From Torreya grandis (Eukaryota; Streptophyta; Pinopsida; Cupressales; Taxaceae), in assembly GCA_037957365.1 (NCBI GenBank), contig JARHVA010001190.1, positions 623,001 through 687,000 of the forward strand: a DNA stretch of 64,000 nt, read 5' to 3'. Positions within the stretch are counted from its first letter, which is position 1. Each line of letters opens with the position of its first letter. The position numbers and the translations under genes were made by a program. A model generated the notes under the pieces. That model was not told the origin of the DNA, did no database searches, and worked only from the letters and a program-made list of their open reading frames with translations. Of the stretch, positions 61,001 to 64,000 are shown in pieces.

Positions 61001-62032
61001 TGTGTTGCCATTCTGCATTTTCAGCTGCACTTTACCTTTGCCAATAATTTTACAGGGTTCATCATCCCCTAGATATACTATTCCAAAATCTCCATGGATA
61101 TAGTCACAGAAATATTCCCTATTAGGGGTAGCATGAAAAGATGCACCAGAATCTAACACCCAAGATTCTATATTATTATGCAAAGAGAATATTAAAGCAT
61201 CTTGTGCAATACCTGCAACCTTTACTTTTTCTTTTCCTTCGTGCTGATTGTCCTCCTTAGGCTTTGACCAGCAATCTCTACTTATGTGCCCCATCTTTCC
61301 ACAATTCCAGCATTGTGGCTTTCTGCCATTTCTGGATTTGGATCTGCCTTTCCCCTTAGACTTGGATCTTGATCTCCCTTTCTTGCTCTTCTCTTTTTGC
61401 CTTCCCCTGCTTTCAAAACTTAAAGCATTCCCAGATGTCTCTTCTGTGCTTTTCATGTGAATTTCCTCATTCAAGATAACACTAACAACATCCTCTACTT
61501 TTAAAATATTTGATGCAGATGCAGTATTGCTAACTATTATTACTAAGCTATGCCAGCTTTCAGGCAAAGAACTTAATATTAAAAGAGCTTTTATTTCATC
61601 ATCAAATACAATTTTGACTGAATTTAATTGATTTACAATACCATGGAAATCATTCAGGTGATTAGATACAGATCCACCTTCCTGCATATGCAAATTGAAT
61701 ATCTGTTTCATAAGATATACTTTATTAGAAGCTGAGGGTTTTTCATACAAATTTGCTAGAGTAGTCATCAACTCTACCATTGTTTTGGCCTGTGATAAAT
61801 TAGATATCACAGTAGATGCTAGACTCAGTCTTATAGACCCCAGAGCCTTTCTGTCAAGAACTTCCCATTCTTCATCCTCCATGTCTGTGGGCTTCTTTGC
61901 AATCCCACCTAACAGTAAGTATAGATCCTTCTGATACAAATAGTCCTCTATCTGCATTCTCCAATGTTGATAGTTTTTGCCATTGAACTTCTCCATTCTC
62001 AGTTTACTTTCATCTGCCATTGCTTCTCCCAC
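58013..62032 (-). pseudogene. Copia-B gag-pol, single frame with a few stops
   Basis: Read from 62032 (MGEAMADESKLRMEKFNGK; the second Met at 62020 corresponds to the Copia-A start). One reading frame without frame shift runs to 58088. Landmarks: zinc knuckle CWNCGKMGHISRDC (about 61311-61270), protease DSG (61145-61153), HTDVWGP (about 60590-60570), SDNGGEF (about 60390), integrase Glu (about 60280), the linker with the 21-bp array (59676-59791), LDVKTTFLHGDLDEEIYMEQ, YVDD (58907-58918), and RNase H to LAKN and RYHFI. Stops: TAG after CVFGK (about 60645), TGA near 59970 (Trp in Copia-A), TAG at 59597 (Gln), TGA at 58085 (Arg). The gene continues past the Copia-A insertion at 52309. Less damaged than Copia-A. 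Confidence 0.9.
59676..59791 (-). repeat. 21-bp-period array of palindromic 12-mers in Copia-B pol
   Basis: Plus-strand starts at 59676 (GCCGACGCCAGT), 59696, 59717 (GCCGACATCGGT), 59738, 59759 and 59780 (ACCGACGTCGGT), with steps 20, 21, 21, 21, 21. The 20-bp step lies at the same end as in Copia-A, so it predates both copies. Confidence 0.85.
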
Positions 62033-62167
62033 TCAAACAGAAATCCCTATAGAAACTCCTGTGAGCAACCTGTAATCAATACACACTACACAAATCCGAA
62101 CCACCTGTTAGTGAACCTGAGCTTTGATACCAATTATTGGATATCAAACTCTAAACCTACAACCAAG

Positions 62168-62179
62168 GCTCTGATACCA
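62168..62179 (-). promoter_or_regulatory. Copia-B primer-binding site
   Basis: Minus-strand TGGTATCAGAGC next to the truncated 5' LTR (62182-62491). A diverged second copy (TTGGTATCAAAGC) lies at about 62124-62136. Confidence 0.85.
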
Positions 62180-62181
62180 CT

Positions 62182-62491
62182 TGTTGGGGATCAACCAACA
62201 ATATGATTACACTTATGAAAGCAATAAACCGTGGAATTAAATCAGACAGATAAGTAACTAGAATCAGATAATAGCAAAGAACAAGAGATACAAGAAACCA
62301 CCCTGAAAACTTGTATTAAAACTCTTTACAAAAGGAATACAATTGAAGAAACTTCTTTCTTCCACACCTCTCTCAGATGCACAAGATCTCTCTCTAGATC
62401 TCTATCCCTTAAGAGCTTTCTCTCTCAAGTACAATCAAATCCAACAACCTAGATTGATACAACTCTGTATTGTTCTTCAACATTCACATAC
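62182..62491 (-). repeat. Copia-B 5' LTR, truncated to 310 bp
   Basis: Matches 51467-51776 base for base in length, with about seven substitutions and no indel. It breaks off at cacatac, after which the second copy of the 224-bp flank begins. The U3 part, including the palindrome array, is missing. Confidence 0.9.
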
Positions 62492-62715
62492 TGTTTATTC
62501 TTGACATCTTTATTCTACTTAGTCCTATTCACCATTTCGCTAACTCATAATCTATGAGAGATCCTTCACTATCTTTAAAACACTAAAAATATCATACAGA
62601 CATCCCTGTTTTAAATACATTGATCCCTTTTTAGCTTACAAGATCTTGTCATAGTCAAACTTTTCCCTATAGTCTCTGGTCTTTTATGATATGTCTGTGT
62701 TAGGTCGGTAAGGAC
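62492..62715 (+). repeat. 224-bp flank repeat, right copy
   Basis: Second copy of 51243-51466 (one substitution). It ends with taggtcggtaaggac and continues into ctcattgtgacc, the expected continuation of the interrupted Gypsy-3 LTR. Confidence 0.9.
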
Positions 62716-64000
62716 CTCATTGTGACCTTGTCCCCTTCACTCTAACAATCACTTTTTTGAATGAAGATCTTTCACAAGGGATGTCTCACACATTTTTAAA
62801 AGTTAGTTCATGAAAATATTCAAAATATTATCCTATATAATCACACCAAGGCCACTCATTACACCCACTAATACTTCACTTGTAAATTATACTGCACATT
62901 GAGAAAAAGAACACTATTTATTCCAATTACAATTTTGCTTCATTCTAGCAATCAGAGGCCTAGTCTAAATATTACTTATTAAAAGTTAAGGGAATCCATT
63001 ATCAATAATCTCAATCAATATCCTAGCTCTAGTCATATAATCTCACAATCATAGATCAAACAATCACCTTAGGAGGAAGAACTACATCAATGTAAGACCC
63101 ATGTGGGATATGTAAGTAATGCTCACTTACGTGAGGTTTTTTAGGATAGATTAACTATTCACCTAACCATACTGCCATCTTTTTCATTTGATCTCTATCT
63201 TATTTATTGTGCATGAATAAGGGTTTGTCTTTTACAGGTCTTCAATTCACATAAGAAACAAACCAAGAGCAATGGCTCTCATATTGCAAAATATTTCATA
63301 TTTTTACCACAACTTTTCACCTCCACCTATATTTTTACACATTATTTAAACTATTTGAAATAAATTAAAGAGACCTACAACTCTCCTATCATAATTTTTT
63401 TGGTGATTCTATATAGATTTTTAAAATAAAATTTTGACACAAAATGAATATTTTGTAATTTTGACATAAATTTTCACTTTGACCTCTATTTTGGATGTTC
63501 TTTAAAATGTTGAGAAAATATCAAAGAGACCTAAAACTTTCATTTTATATGTTTTTGGCGATTCTACATAAATTTTCAAAAGAATAAAATGAATCTTTTG
63601 ACACAAAAAAGAATCTTTCATAATATGAGAGATAGACAAAGTTAATCAACAAAACCTCCCAAAATATCACACAAATGTATATTAGAAAACTAGGGATGCA
63701 ATCAACTAGGACACAATCACAGTCACTAAAAAAGGCCGCAATGTGACCCTATCTTCCTCCTATGGACCTGTCCCAATGCACAGACAATTATTAATTTTAG
63801 TCACAACTAGCCTGCATAGTCAATAAAGCATCTATTTTAGGGAGGTTTGCACATCCTTAGGCATTTTTACTATTTTTATAAATTTTATAATTATGTAAAA
63901 TTTTAGAGAATATTATATTTTGATATCATATTTGTATATATTATTATTCTAAATTCAATGGTTTAATCATATTAGTTTGAATTCATTCAAATTAAAATAG
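62716..64000. other. Continuation of the Gypsy-3 LTR and flank
   Basis: No gene seen. The LTR interrupted at 51466 should continue here; its end was not located. Two similar segments (about 63340-63480 and 63490-63610) share 'agagacctacaactctc', 'gattctatatagattttt-aaa' and 'tttgacacaaaa' with a spacing of about 140 bp, a local tandem repeat. Confidence 0.5.

Larger units (their letters stand above)
51467..62491 (-). mobile_element. Copia-B: minus-strand Ty1/copia element, split by Copia-A
   Basis: Left LTR (its 3' LTR) 51467-52180, internal part 52181-52309 plus 58013-62181, truncated right LTR (its 5' LTR) 62182-62491. Copia-A sits inside its RNase H coding sequence. The two LTRs differ at about 7 of 310 aligned positions, suggesting a moderate age. 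The right LTR stops after 310 bp and is followed by the second copy of the 224-bp flank, so the element is incomplete on that side. Confidence 0.9.

Noticed and set aside
62492..62715. 224-bp flank repeat as a long target-site duplication
   Set aside because: Copia integrases make about 5-bp duplications, the neighbouring LTR is truncated, and the repeat is internal to a gypsy LTR; an exchange or assembly join explains it better.
1..64000. tRNA, rRNA or CRISPR features
   Set aside because: No TTCGA-loop/cloverleaf arrangement, rRNA segment or regularly spaced identical repeats with unique spacers was seen. The TGGTATCAGAGC matches are primer-binding sites, not tRNA genes.

Overview
The window looks like nuclear DNA of a seed plant with a large, repeat-rich genome. 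A conifer or other gymnosperm is my guess, not something the sequence proves. It is AT-rich, nearly empty of host genes and packed with decayed retrotransposons carrying plant-type coding domains (Ty3/gypsy gag and protease, Ty1/copia pol, an L1-type LINE with DUF4283 and RNase H, a Helitron with an RPA-like gene). The only clearly intact host gene is a small, single-exon, secreted cysteine-rich protein of the STIG1 family on the minus strand at 35293-35661.

Layout. 1-3323: AT-rich DNA with degenerate minisatellites. 3324-11450: Ty3/gypsy-like element (Gypsy-1) with two diverged LTRs, gag and protease but no visible reverse transcriptase. 11451-16342: AT-rich DNA with an old direct duplication and a small poly-A retroinsertion with 10-bp target-site duplications. 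16343-about 23170: decayed Helitron on the minus strand (RPA-like gene, then Rep/helicase). 23921-29763: near full-length L1-type LINE on the plus strand, broken almost entirely by TAG codons. 29915-31060: 584-bp tandem duplication, then very AT-rich DNA with a long (TA)n tract. 35293-35661: STIG1-like gene. 37440-39215: LINE ORF1-only remnant. 41532-44400: second decayed gypsy element (PBS, gag, CCHC remnant, protease). 46480-49570: minus-strand gypsy gag region interrupted at 46793-48638 by two LTRs in inverted orientation. 51206 onward: 3' LTR of a third gypsy element, into which a minus-strand copia element (Copia-B, 51467-62491) inserted; Copia-B is itself split by a plus-strand copy of the same family (Copia-A, 52310-58007, 5-bp TSD ACCGG).

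The most interesting signal is a palindromic 12-mer, consensus ACCGACGTCGGT. It recurs at near-helical spacing (20, 31, about 21, about 30 bp) in the U3 of the copia LTRs, and again at an almost exact 21-bp period inside the coding sequence between integrase and reverse transcriptase of both copia copies. Each half is an RCCGAC core, the DRE/CRT site bound by DREB/CBF factors in plants. A third, divergent LTR family at 46793-48638 carries the same motif. That insertion is unusual in itself: two different LTRs, tail to tail, share one TGCCA target-site duplication in a gypsy gag frame that becomes continuous again when the insertion is removed.

All alignments and counts were made by eye. Identity values are approximate, and element ends without a stated target-site duplication are estimates.
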